DNA from: Branchiostoma floridae
Taxonomy: Eukaryota; Chordata; Leptocardii; Amphioxiformes; Branchiostomatidae
Assembly (NCBI RefSeq): GCF_000003815.2
Contig: NC_049981.1
Location: 26,179,670 to 26,243,669, forward strand
Length of the DNA stretch: 64,000 bases
Direction of reading: 5' to 3'
Shown here piece by piece: positions 22,501 to 34,400 of this stretch. The notes under the pieces are model-generated. The model did no database searches. It saw only the letters and a program-made list of their open reading frames with translations, and had not been told where the DNA came from. A program made the position numbers and the translations under genes. Each line of letters begins with the position of its first letter. Positions within the stretch are counted from its first letter, which is position 1.

Positions 22501-25500
22501 TAATCCTTTCAAGGTTCCGCAGATTGAATTCCTTGCCTTTACATAACTGCATTTATATTCAATCTACGGTTTCCAAAGCTCTATCCAATATATGTGCAAA
22601 TTATTTGACTATTACCCTCGGAGATGAAACAAATATCCTGCTCTTTTATTTCAGATATGCCCGTTTATTTGAGAGATATTGTGGATTCAAGATTAGTACT
22701 TTCCATTTCACGTAAACTTTTAAGGACAGTCTGTGTATTATGTACAAATTATATGTTATTTGGTGAAAACACTAATCTCATGCTAAATCTCGTTTGTCTT
22801 TATATGAAAAGTTCAAGCAATGTTGTCCTATTCCCGCATAAGAAATCGCATGTGCTCATGTACATATTCAATCTTACGTGGTAAAATAAACAAATTTGTA
22901 AGGCATACTTTAGTCCATTCCAAGTCACTGTAAGTGTTTTAAGATGATATGATGTAATGCTTTTGAATGTGAATTATTTGGGATAAAATGGTGTTAAAAC
23001 CATGTGACAAGGATGTTAAAGCCATGTGACAAAAGTTACTTCTTATTATATCATTGAAATTTTATTCAGATATTTTGGAATAAATTGTTGAAATCGACTG
23101 TACAAAGATATCTCTTTGTTTAGAATAAGTTCTAAACATCTATGTGATTCTTTTACTTATAATTAGTTTAGAATTAGAGTCCATTCCAAGACACCATGAG
23201 GGTTTTTAGGCGATATTTATAATTAGTCTGAATTATTTTGAATAAAAGAATATTTGAGCCACAATAATTAAATTATTTTCAAAAAATTGACTAAGAAAAT
23301 ACTCATTTATTTGAATTTCTTTGAATATTTTAGAAACATTTTGAAAGTAACTGTACAAAAATATTTTTATTTAGAATAATTGTGAAACCTCTCTGTGATT
23401 ATTTCACATTTAGAAATATTTACAAAAATTGTAAACCTGGCCAAATGGTAAAATTAGTTTATTGCCCCCATAAAAGTAAGCCCTATTGTTGCATCTGTAT
23501 ATTTTTAGATTTTACTGCTGGGCACTGGTGGATCCTTTGTGGTGGGCCATTGTTGCATGGCACCCAACCATACTTTGCAAGGATGTGTGAATTGCTGTCT
23601 TCCCAGCCCACCGAACCATTTACAAAAAATGGTAGAAAATGGTAAATAATGGTAGAATACTGTTATCATTATTTAGAAACCATTAGAAGTATCCAATTCC
23701 ACACCATGAATATTTCCAAAGTTTTACAGGACCAGGGAAATATTCATAAAGTTGAAACAGTGTTAAAAATATTTCTGAAGTATCAAATGTCCTAGACATA
23801 TAATTACAAAACTTAAAAACCAATTCTAAACAATGGCAACAAACATCCGCATGGTGTCTTGGAATGGACTCTAGAAATATGTACAAGTGTTTTCGAAATG
23901 GTTGATAATTCCGCAACGTCAAGATTTAAAAAGTGTACATAAGCGGAAAAGTATTCAAAAAGTTCTAGCAACTTTAAATGCTTCCAAACTATCACATCTC
24001 TTTGACGAATCATTATAAAGACTTACAAATATTTGTAAATGATAACAACATGCACTCTTGCGGTGACTTGGAATTTTCGAAGTGAAATGCAACAGATAAC
24101 AATGGGTACCTTGAGGTGAAAAGGCTTCAGTATTGTTAACCAGTCGGACTTTCTTGGTTGTTTTCTGATGAGGATACCGATGGATCCCTCCATGAACAGC
24201 CTGGTGAAGTCTAAAACTTGTTCCCTATCTGTTGTAACACCGAAAGCACCCAAGACTAGGTCTGCGTCCTACAAACAAGAAACAAGAAAAAAATGCTTAT
24301 TATCAAATGAGATTTTTTCAGTACGAGCACCATATAGTTACGTAGCTAGTGGCAAGCAAATATCCAAAGAATCACTACGACTCACTTCTTGCATGATGTC
24401 TCTTGTTATTCCGTCCCAGCTTCCGTCATCCCGCAGGCTTCCATATTTCCCATCATGCACTTCGTACAAGAAGTAGTCGAACTCCAACATGGCGGACAGG
24501 TCCTTCAAAAGGTCAATGCAAAATCCGCTGTATGTGACGCCATCCGACAAATTCTTTCTAAATACGAAAGGCTGTTCCTGTAAAAGGAAAACCGTGTCAG
24601 CTATTTGTGGAGAGGTATTATGCGACCATAACTCGGGTGATTTAAAACTGCGAAATGGCTCCTGAGTGGGGAACTATCCTAGATTTACCGAATGGGTTGC
24701 TTATTGACAAGGGTGGTGATGGTGATGAATCTAACAAATGCATGGGTGAGAGAACCTTTGATTGAAGTTTGGAACTAGACTTGAATTGATCTATATTGCT
24801 CGCCTCAAAGAGCTTTTCGCAAGTTATCTGACTTTAACTGTACATTGGCTTGTATTTCATTTGTAGCAAATGGTCGGCTGGGAAAGATGTAAAATGTATC
24901 ACCAAACACCATAGATAATTCTCCGCACCATTGAAGACAAACGCCACACCTGTATTGTTACAACTCTGAACGTTCTCCCTTTTATCCCTGACTTGGTCTT
25001 CATGTCTTCGAAGAAGGTCTCCTCTGAGAGATTTTCCTCCTCCCACCAGATATCCTGAGGGCGGAGAAAAGATAGAACTTGATTGAAAGTCTGAACAGAT
25101 GTGATGAGTTGCAAATTCCCTTTGATAGATTGTTTCATACTGAAGAGTTGTAGGACGATGCAGTACCGATATGTAATAAACCTCACTCATTCGCTATCAA
25201 TAGTCCTTCGCCATAGCTGTCAACCACGTTATAATACGGCTATCCGTCATAAGGACCAGTTCGGGGCGTCCTTATTCCTGCGGGCTTTCTAAGCAGACCT
25301 CCTATCGAGCGTATAAATCTGTGGACGGTGGATTGTTACACGAGTGTATCGAAAGTCTGCACAGTGTCGTGAATTATTTAACAGAACGAGAGCGAGAGAG
25401 AGTACTTCGCCATATGGCAGTCGATATTGCAGTAAAAACAACCCTGGTCTAGATTGATGACAATTATGACTTTTTCAGATAGATTTTATATGCATTTCCG

Positions 25501-28366
25501 CTGTGTAATAAAGTATCACTTCGCTTTCAAACTGTTTTGTTGCCGCCATTAAGGTAATATCGATATCGATTAGGAATAGTTTTATGTTCCATTGTGCAAT
25601 AAGTCTTCGGCTGTACACTTCATTATAGGATATAATTGATAATATTAATGATATGTGGATCTGATGTACTTACGAACTACTGGTTGCATATTTGTGCTAT
25701 ATGCCATGTGTTGTTCTATGTATCCTGTAACACCGTGATGGTGAATCTATAAAAGGTCTAGGTTAGACTACCAAATATATCTATCTTTAGATTTGTGATG
25801 AGATGAACTTTATGTAAAAGGTTAACCGTAATTTAAGCCCAAACGGAATAAACTCATGAAAGGTCTACAGATAAAAGTTCAGGTTAGAAAATCCGGTGAG
25901 TCTATTATTTTAGGTTCAACCTTTTCCTGAATGCTCCGCATCGACAACACAGGAGAATTTTCATGTAAAGATGAACTTTGCTTTACCCAAGGGTTGTCGG
26001 TAATTTTTTCAGCAAGCTCTGATTGTAGAGACTTCAAAGTGGACAGGACAGTTGAATGGTAGTTGACTTGTTCGAAGATTGAACTTCCTAGTACACCGCC
26101 CGTTCCGGATTGCTGCACAAAAATCACAATGGAACGTTAACTTAATTGTAAGGTGACAATGGTACTTCTTGTAATGTTGTGTTAATGTCATCGTCAGCAA
26201 GACAGCAACATTTTATTTTGTTAAGTCTGCCAATGTGTTCCACTACACGGTTTCCATTGTTACTTAGATTATGGCATTGTTGGCTATACATGAAAAGATG
26301 AAGTGGCAGAACAATACTTAACAATAATATATAATGGACTCCGTACCTTTTTGAACTCATCCATCAAGAGTGTGCCACCAGACCACGGAAGGGAGACATC
26401 CAAGGAACATCTATAACGTTGTGAAAACATACTTTTTGAGGCAAATATCAGTCGAGACAATTGTCAATAGTTGTTAAAATACAACTTGGTATAGCATTCT
26501 GTTGCTTATTAAGTTCATTCACGTATTGTTAGATATAAATTTGAATGGCACGAAGACAAACAGACAAAAATAATCTACAGCTACCGAGCATTTGTTGTAA
26601 TTACACTGAATTTGGCGCATTCATTAGCCCAAAACTATTGAATGGCAGATCACCTTAATTTATTGGGTCCAATCCACTGCCTGTTCTTGAATAACGCGTA
26701 GACAGCCTGGGCAAGATGTAGGACAGCATCATGCATGTACAGAGCCGTCATCTAAACAACAACAACAACAACAACATTGATTTCACTTCAACTCTACTTT
26801 CAGCAATGACCGCGATTTTCTAGACCTTGGGGACGGATATTGACATCACATTTGGGGACAACATCAGGTTCCTAGGAGATGTCGAAGAGCAGTCGGAACG
26901 TTCTAATATCGTCTCACTGGTTCATTTATTGTGGCACATGAATTTTCTTTCTCTTATCTTACTCTTTCTTGATCTTGTTTAAATACCATATTCATGAACT
27001 AAAATTCACGAATGCTACGGTATTTATCTTATCGGCTCGGTTGACTGTGAATGTGAATAGAGTATCTGATATGATTCTGGCATTGCATACAGTTGCCAAC
27101 TGCCACTCGCATCTATACGTGCAATGGATTCTTTAGCAGGAGCCCATTGAAGGTTCTTCTTTTAAACAGTAGCGAACACTCAGCGTCTCATCTGAACGAC
27201 CGCACTCTATTCAGCAGCATGCCTTAAAGAGTGGCTGTGAATAGGTAACAACCAAACCTCAGTAAGATGCAGATGGGACGACATGCAAGCATACTTCCTT
27301 CAATTATCTCAAGAAACAGTTACACACACCTACAGATACTCCAAGTCAATCTAGAATGGTGCATAAAACTAATTGCTATGTCAAAGTCCATGGGTGTGTA
27401 TTAGAGACGATTGAACCATATCTACTTCGACATATCCTGTGCGTAGGTTGCCTACATGCTGACAACATTTCATAACAACNNNNNNNNNNNNNNNNNNNNN
27501 NNNNNNNNNNNNNNNNNNNNNNNNNNNNNNNNNNNNNNNNNNNNNNNNNNNNNNNNNNNNNNNNNNNNNNNNNNNNNNNNNNNNNNNNNNNNNNNNNNNN
27601 NNNNNNNNNNNNNNNNNNNNNNNNNNNNNNNNNNNNNNNNNNNNNNNNNNNNNNNNNNNNNNNNNNNNNNNNNNNNNNNNNNNNNNNNNNNNNNNNNNNN
27701 NNNNNNNNNNNNNNNNNNNNNNNNNNNCGTAGGTTGCCTACATGCTGACAACATTTCATAACAACACCGTTGCCAACCCCTGCAGTGTAATTGATTTCTT
27801 CCATTATTATACAGCAGCATAGCAATTATAGTTGCCGCGTAGAAGTTACTTTTTATTTGCTATGGCGGTATAGCAGGTGGCCAATGTTCCATGGTGATTT
27901 ATCTGATATATTGCATTATGAAATAATAGGTCATAGTAAAACTTTGATAGCAGAAACTTTCGATCTAGTTTCTATACCAGATTTTGTCATTAGGGTTAAT
28001 GGTCAACGTTGGTCAAAATTTTTGGCTTCGGCATATCTGCAATTGGCTATTGGTCATTAAAGGCAATGTAGTCTAAATGAAATCGTTTGCAGGAAACCCA
28101 GATACACGTACAGCAAAATACTTTATCATAATTATCTAGACATTAACCTTTACGTCATAAATACTTGCTGCCGTAGAAGTCGTCACGTTCCTCGGTAGAG
28201 AATTCCAGTGCTTCAAGAAGTTTTCCATGTAGTCTGTGTCTGGAATTTGCCGGCGTGCCACAGTCAGTCGTCCTTTTGAAATGTTTAGAGCCTTGATCTG
28301 AAAGTCACTTACCTCCTGAAAAAAAATGCCAGACAGATTCTCTCTCACTCTCTCTCAGTCTCTCAG

Positions 28367-28400
<34 letters not shown>

Positions 28401-31400
28401 CATGTGCGCGCGCGCGCGCGCGTGTGTGTGTATGTGTGTGTGTGTGTGCGTATGTGTATGTGTATGTGTGAGTGTGCGTGTGTGTGATAGAGAGAGAGAG
28501 AGGGGGGGAGATAGTTATAACTTTTTTGAATGCTTTAGACTTGTAATGGTATATTTATTTTTGGCTCTAACTGTGGTTTATGCAAGCTCGACAATAATGG
28601 ACCTACGCCTCTGGTAATTGTCTACATGCAGTACTCTCGTTATGTCAGAGCTTTTGATCCAGGGATCTAGGAGTGGCTTTAGCAACAGACATTGCGCCGT
28701 CGAAATCCCCATATTATGGCGTGTCAAATTGCATGCATGCACCGAAAAGAAGCTTGTTTTCACAATAGAGGTTTCAGCGCCCGATACTTGACAAATCTTG
28801 ACATACCTGACAAATCGAATACTTGCTACTAATGACAAATAACGTGTCATATCTCGCCATGGCAAGTACAGCGCACCCCGAGGGGAATCCCGTGATGTTA
28901 TTGAAATCGAAGCCTTTCTTTGTCTAAATATGCTAGCAGTGTTACCTGCATGGGGTCTTATTATTTTGTGCTTTGGGCGAAGCGTTTCTGTTGGAACGTC
29001 ATGAGCTGCATGCGCGCATTACAATCCTAAAGGATCATGGATATAAGGCAAGCTAACATTGTAGTTAGAATTGTTAACAGTGTTCAAAGTTCGTACCTCG
29101 TAGGTCCCGATACGACTCATGTGGAAACGTGTACTTTCGAGCACGTTAAAGAATGCACCTTGCAGCGTAGGGGTCCATACGAATGTGAGTGGATCAAATA
29201 ATACTGATTTTCACCGTACCAAATCCTTTAGTGTTTTTTTCGCTATAAATGACTTCGCTACATTAAAAGACATTTGATTACAGTCTGTAAGAAATTGAAA
29301 ATTGCTGACTCTGAGGTAGAAGGCCTAGACAATGAGCCTAGCAGGTGATTTCTTGTGAAAGAAGATCACTTTGTCAGGACCTTGCAGATATATCACTCGT
29401 GTAAACGATTTTATGGTAGAAAGCATTACTCAATTTAAAGTATTGATGTTTCTACGCATCCCATTGCATTTCGGTGCCATGGATAATGCACCTCTCTTGT
29501 GCGGGAAAACCTGAATCACTATTTAACTGAGCTGAGCTGAAATAGCGTGTCATTTCCTTGAAGCGATCCGCAGCTGTAGGTACTCAGCGTATAGAATCGC
29601 CATACGACTCGCCACAAACGGTTATTGAGGTGCTCACACATCATTTCACGCTTTTCTACGTTCCAGTGTGGTTTCTTTCCAAGAAATCAATGAGACCCAC
29701 CGACATCAGTNNNNNNNNNNNNNNNNNNNNNNNNNNNNNNNNNNNNNNNNNNNNNNNNNNNNNNNNNNNNNNNNNNNNNNNNNNNNNNNNNNNNNNNNNN
29801 NNNNNNNNNNTGTTTAACATGTATCTCCATGCACAACTTGTTCTTTGAGTTAATGTTTCTCTAAATTGATTCGCGTTGGTTGACCAACAACAAAGAAACA
29901 TTGGGAATAAAGACAAATGTCTTTTCGATACACCCTTTGCTTTGCATTCACCGCGAAGACACGAAAACGTAAGATAATCACCCACGGTTACCCACCCTCG
30001 ACAGGCAATAGCTGATTTACATCTCTGGGTCTTTCATCGCAGACGAGTCCTGCATCACTTACGTTAAGCTAGGGGAAGCGTACATTGATTTTCTTATCGG
30101 TGCACCTTCTTCAGGGGCTCCTTTAAAAAGAACTCAGTGAGTCGCAACAAACGCCGTATCGACAATACTTCCTGGGCAATACGTCTTTGTTGAAAGCTTT
30201 CTTTTTATCTTGACATGATAGGTGCTGCAACGTAGCTCTGTGCATTCTTTGTCTAGTGGTGAAAGAGTTAGAGATTCAGGTGGAGGTTAGTCAATGGGCA
30301 TATCATGTGTTTGTTTCAAAGTGATGTAAGTGTCTAGGAATCCGAAAGCCAATTGTAAAGTTTTATAGTTATGTATCTGTTGTAGTCGGAAGACGCAGTC
30401 ATGAAGCTGTACATCTAATTGCAAATGTAACAACGTCTAGGATTTCGAGAGCAAATTGTTAAGTTTTATAGTTATGTATCTGCCGTAGTCGGAGATGTAG
30501 TTATTAAGCTATGCATGTAAATGTCACAATGTGTGTAATTGTTCTGGTTTTTCAATAAAGGTCTAAAAAAATATCATGTGTTTGTTACCCATGCTACCGT
30601 CATATCACATGAAAACACAACGTACAACCAAAATTCATTACTCATGAATTTCCAGTGATCGACAAGGCGTCATGTCGATGTAAGATCCATTCCGGGACAA
30701 AAATATTATTAGTTACAGCTGTGTGCATATCAGCTGTAACTAATAATACTTTTGTTCCGGAAAGGATCTTACATCGACACGACGCCTTGTACGTCTTGCC
30801 CAAAGCAAGACGCGACGAAAGCTTGTGGCCTGCCCTAGGCAATTAAGAGTGACTACGATGTTATACTGGGAAGTATTTGCCAAAAAGGCACCGGCATACC
30901 ACTAGTCTGAGCTAAATCAAATGTCTTATCATACTGAGGCCCCGTTAAGGCAAGGGAAACCAAGTCTTTGGAGTAAATCACAGCTAGACTTAAAGTACTC
31001 AAAAGCCATCAGAAACATAAGCTGCAGTTGGAAAGAATTATGATCATGAAGCAGCATGAAGACATAGAGTAGCTGCATTAACTACATTTTCCCATCTTAC
31101 ATGCGTAATGAGCCAGAATGTGTTACTTAGAGATTCCATATTTGCTACATTGATGATATAGTTTAGATGTGCCTGTCAGTGCAATAGATTCTAGCAGACA
31201 AAGGATTTATCTACATGTCTCATGAGGCAGGTAGGCAGGTCTCACATTCTGCTGTTGAACAAGGAAGTATGTCCTAATCTCTGTGGGAACGTTTACGTTG
31301 ATCTAGTATAATTGCAGATAGCCGATAAAACATAAGTCAAACATTACTTTATCTGCTTAAGACGGCAAATGTGGCACCTTCTGTTACAGATATTGAGCTA

Positions 31401-34400
31401 AGCTGACGGAAGGACATAATTGACTTAAAAATACTTGAGTGGATACATTAGGCTTCAGATTCATTCTCTTCGCCAAGAAGAGTATGTTTTTGTCGACTTT
31501 GGTCTGTATGTAGGTCAACAGCATATAACTCGAGAAATTGTGGATGGAACTTTGTGATTTTTGTTAGGTGTGTAGCGGTTGTCAAAAGGAATGCCAAGTT
31601 CGAAAACGATTTACCTGGTATTTTCCTAAGGTACTGCAGCGAGCTTGGTATGTTTTTTGCGGTTTGTTTTGGGTAGCATAAGTCAAAATGCAGCTGGGCG
31701 ATTTTCACGATACTTAATAGGTGTGTAGCGGTTTTGGAGCGGAAGGTCAAGTGCGAAAATGGCTCTTACCTGGCTCTTACCTACGGTGCTGTAGCGGGAT
31801 TTGTATGTAAGTGCGTTTGTCTGTATGCAAGATAACTAGAGAACCCTTAAATGGATCCTGATGATATTTGGTAGGTGGGTGGGGGTCAGGAAAAGGTTAA
31901 GTTCGATGATGGGCCCCCTAGTGACTGCCTAAGGTACTGCAGCATAACTTTTAATTTTGACACGTCGTGTTCTGGACATACTGTGGTCATGATTTTTACG
32001 TGGTAGATAGCCCTTGGAGCAGAGAGTAAGTGCTGTGAGTTTGGACCCCCTAGCGGATTTTGGGGGAACTGCAGGCACCGGTTTTCTTTCAAACTTTGAA
32101 CGAGAATAACTCGAGGACGTGTTGACGGATCATCAGGATTTTTGGTATGTAGATAGAATGAGTGATGACGTAAACAATGTAATACTAATTATGCAAACCA
32201 GCAGCTGATTTGCATAAATAATGAGGAAAGTTTATAAATCCATGCCAACAGCATATAACTCAAGAAGCTGTGTATGGATTTTCATGATATTTATATTTCA
32301 GCCATACATAGTATGGTGAAATATATTGTATTCGTAATGTTTCTTTCTTTCTTCTTTCTCCTGTCAAATCTTCAAAGTGATTCATCTCTGCCGTTCCTGG
32401 ACCGAATGACCTGAAATTTGGCACAGGGGTAGAATGGGCCAATACCTTGATGCTTTTTTCTCAGTTTTTTCATATCTGCCTCTAAAATGATTTTATTGAG
32501 ATTTTTTTGGTCAATTTTAGACCAAAACTGTATATTTTGGCCCCTGTACCCTGGTATTACAACCAAATGAGCTGAAATTTGACAGAGATGTGCCTTGATA
32601 ATGCCCCCATATAAATTCGATAACACTTTTGGTGTACAGTACAACAAAATGCTTATTTTTGCGATTTTTTGACCAATTTTTGACCAAAAAAGGACACTTT
32701 TGGCCCCTGTACCCTGGTATTACAACCAAATGAGCTGAAATTTGACAGAGATGTGCCTTGATAATGCCCCCATATAAATTCAATAACACTTTTGGTGTAC
32801 AGTACAACAAAATGCTTATTTTTGCGATTTTTTTACCAATTTTTGACAAAAAAAGGACACTTTTGGCTCCTGTACCTTGGTATTGCAACCGAATGAGCTG
32901 AAATTTGACACAGATGTGCCTTGATAATACCTTCATATAAATTCAATAACACTTTTGGTGTACAGTGCAACAAAATGCTTATTTTTGCGATTTTTGGCCA
33001 ATTTTTGACCAAAAAAGGACACTTTTGGCTCCTGTACCCTGGTATTACAATTAAATGACCTGAAATTTGGTATAGATAGGCATTAGATACTTGGTAACAA
33101 GATTCAAGTCAAATTTTTGACATAAACAACTTTAAAATGATTAATTTTGGCACTTTTCTGAGGGGAAATTTGTTTTCTTTTGGCCTCCTGACGTGACCTT
33201 CCGTGACCCCGCACAGAGCCACACCTGTGCGCGTCAGCCGGAGAGTTGATTGAATCAAAGACCTAGCCAATCAGCGAAGAGGAGGCCAAAGGCTAATTAA
33301 TATTCATAAGCGGGGCCTCATGATCCCGTATATAGCAGTGTTCCCGCCAGGGGGAGCGAAGCCCGCCTAAGGCTCTCGCATTTTACACTATTTAGAAGGC
33401 TTTATATTGTATCAGTTCTTAGGGGCATATCTATGATAATCGCAGCAGTCACTTAACTTCTCTTCAGGAGTTTAGCGTAACACTATTTCAGGTCAAACCG
33501 TCAAAGGCAACTAAAAACAAACTTTAATGTTACTGAGTTCAACAGTACTTATAACTTGTTATCCGGAGTTGAAACGCTAGCGATGGTATTTTCGCTGCGC
33601 TGTTAGCTCCGTGCGACTGTTGTTGACGGTCTTATAACGGTATATTTTGCACCCCTGTACCCTGGTATGAGTAACATTTGGTATAGATAGGCATAAGATA
33701 GTTGGTAAAATGATCCAAGTAAAATTTTTGGCTTAAAGTACTGTAAAAGGCTTAATTACAGCACTTTTTTTAGGGGAAATTGGTTTTCTTTCGTTCTCCA
33801 TGCCATGATCTTTCGGACGTTCACCCCACAGAGCCGACATCTGCACCTGCGTCTAGCCGGCAGGAAGAGTTAATTCAATTAATGGTTCAGCCAATCAGCG
33901 AAGAGGAAAGCGAAGGCTAATTAATATTCATAAGCGGGACCACACAATACGTTAACTTGAAGACTCAGGCCGTACAGACTTCTCGCCAGGATTTTTTCAA
34001 AGCGTCGGACAGGGGTCCGGGGGCCGCCGAATGTCCCTGGCGGGGTCCAGGGGCAGGGCCACTGTGGGGGGGGGGGGGAGGGACCCAGGTGGGCGAAGCC
34101 CCCCCGGAAGCTCTTGCATTTTAGACTATTGAGAAGGCTTCTTTTATCATTTTTTTTAGGGCCATATCTACGATAATCGTAGCAGTCACTTACTTCTCTT
34201 CAGCAGTTTGACTTTAAAATATTTCGGGTCAAAGCTTCAAAGACAACTAAAACCTCATAAACAACAAACTTTACTTAGCTCAACAGTATACAAAAATATT
34301 GTACGGGTTGCCATCCTTAGTTGAAGCGCTTATCTATAGCGCTAGTATCTTCGATGCGCCGTTAGCCGCCGTGCGACTTTTGTTGACGGTCTGATATCCC

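Larger units (their letters stand above)
24578..28147 (-). other. Introns 6-10 of gene B
   Basis: The long ones are 24578-24949, 25055-25986 and 26752-28147; exons 7-10 lie between them. They hold an (aac)n run at about 26756-26778 and the first assembly gap. Nothing else was recognised. Confidence 0.55.

Noticed and set aside
27376-27825. Open frames over the N runs (also at 29558-29985 and 60625-61078)
   Set aside because: Length comes from unknown bases; no evidence of coding sequence.
30642-30846. Overlapping open frames on both strands
   Set aside because: They share the same peptide because of the hairpin symmetry; no start context or homology.
32517-32936. 139-codon minus-strand open frame
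   Set aside because: It lies across the 163-bp tandem array and repeats the same peptide; an artefact of the repeat lacking stops in one frame.
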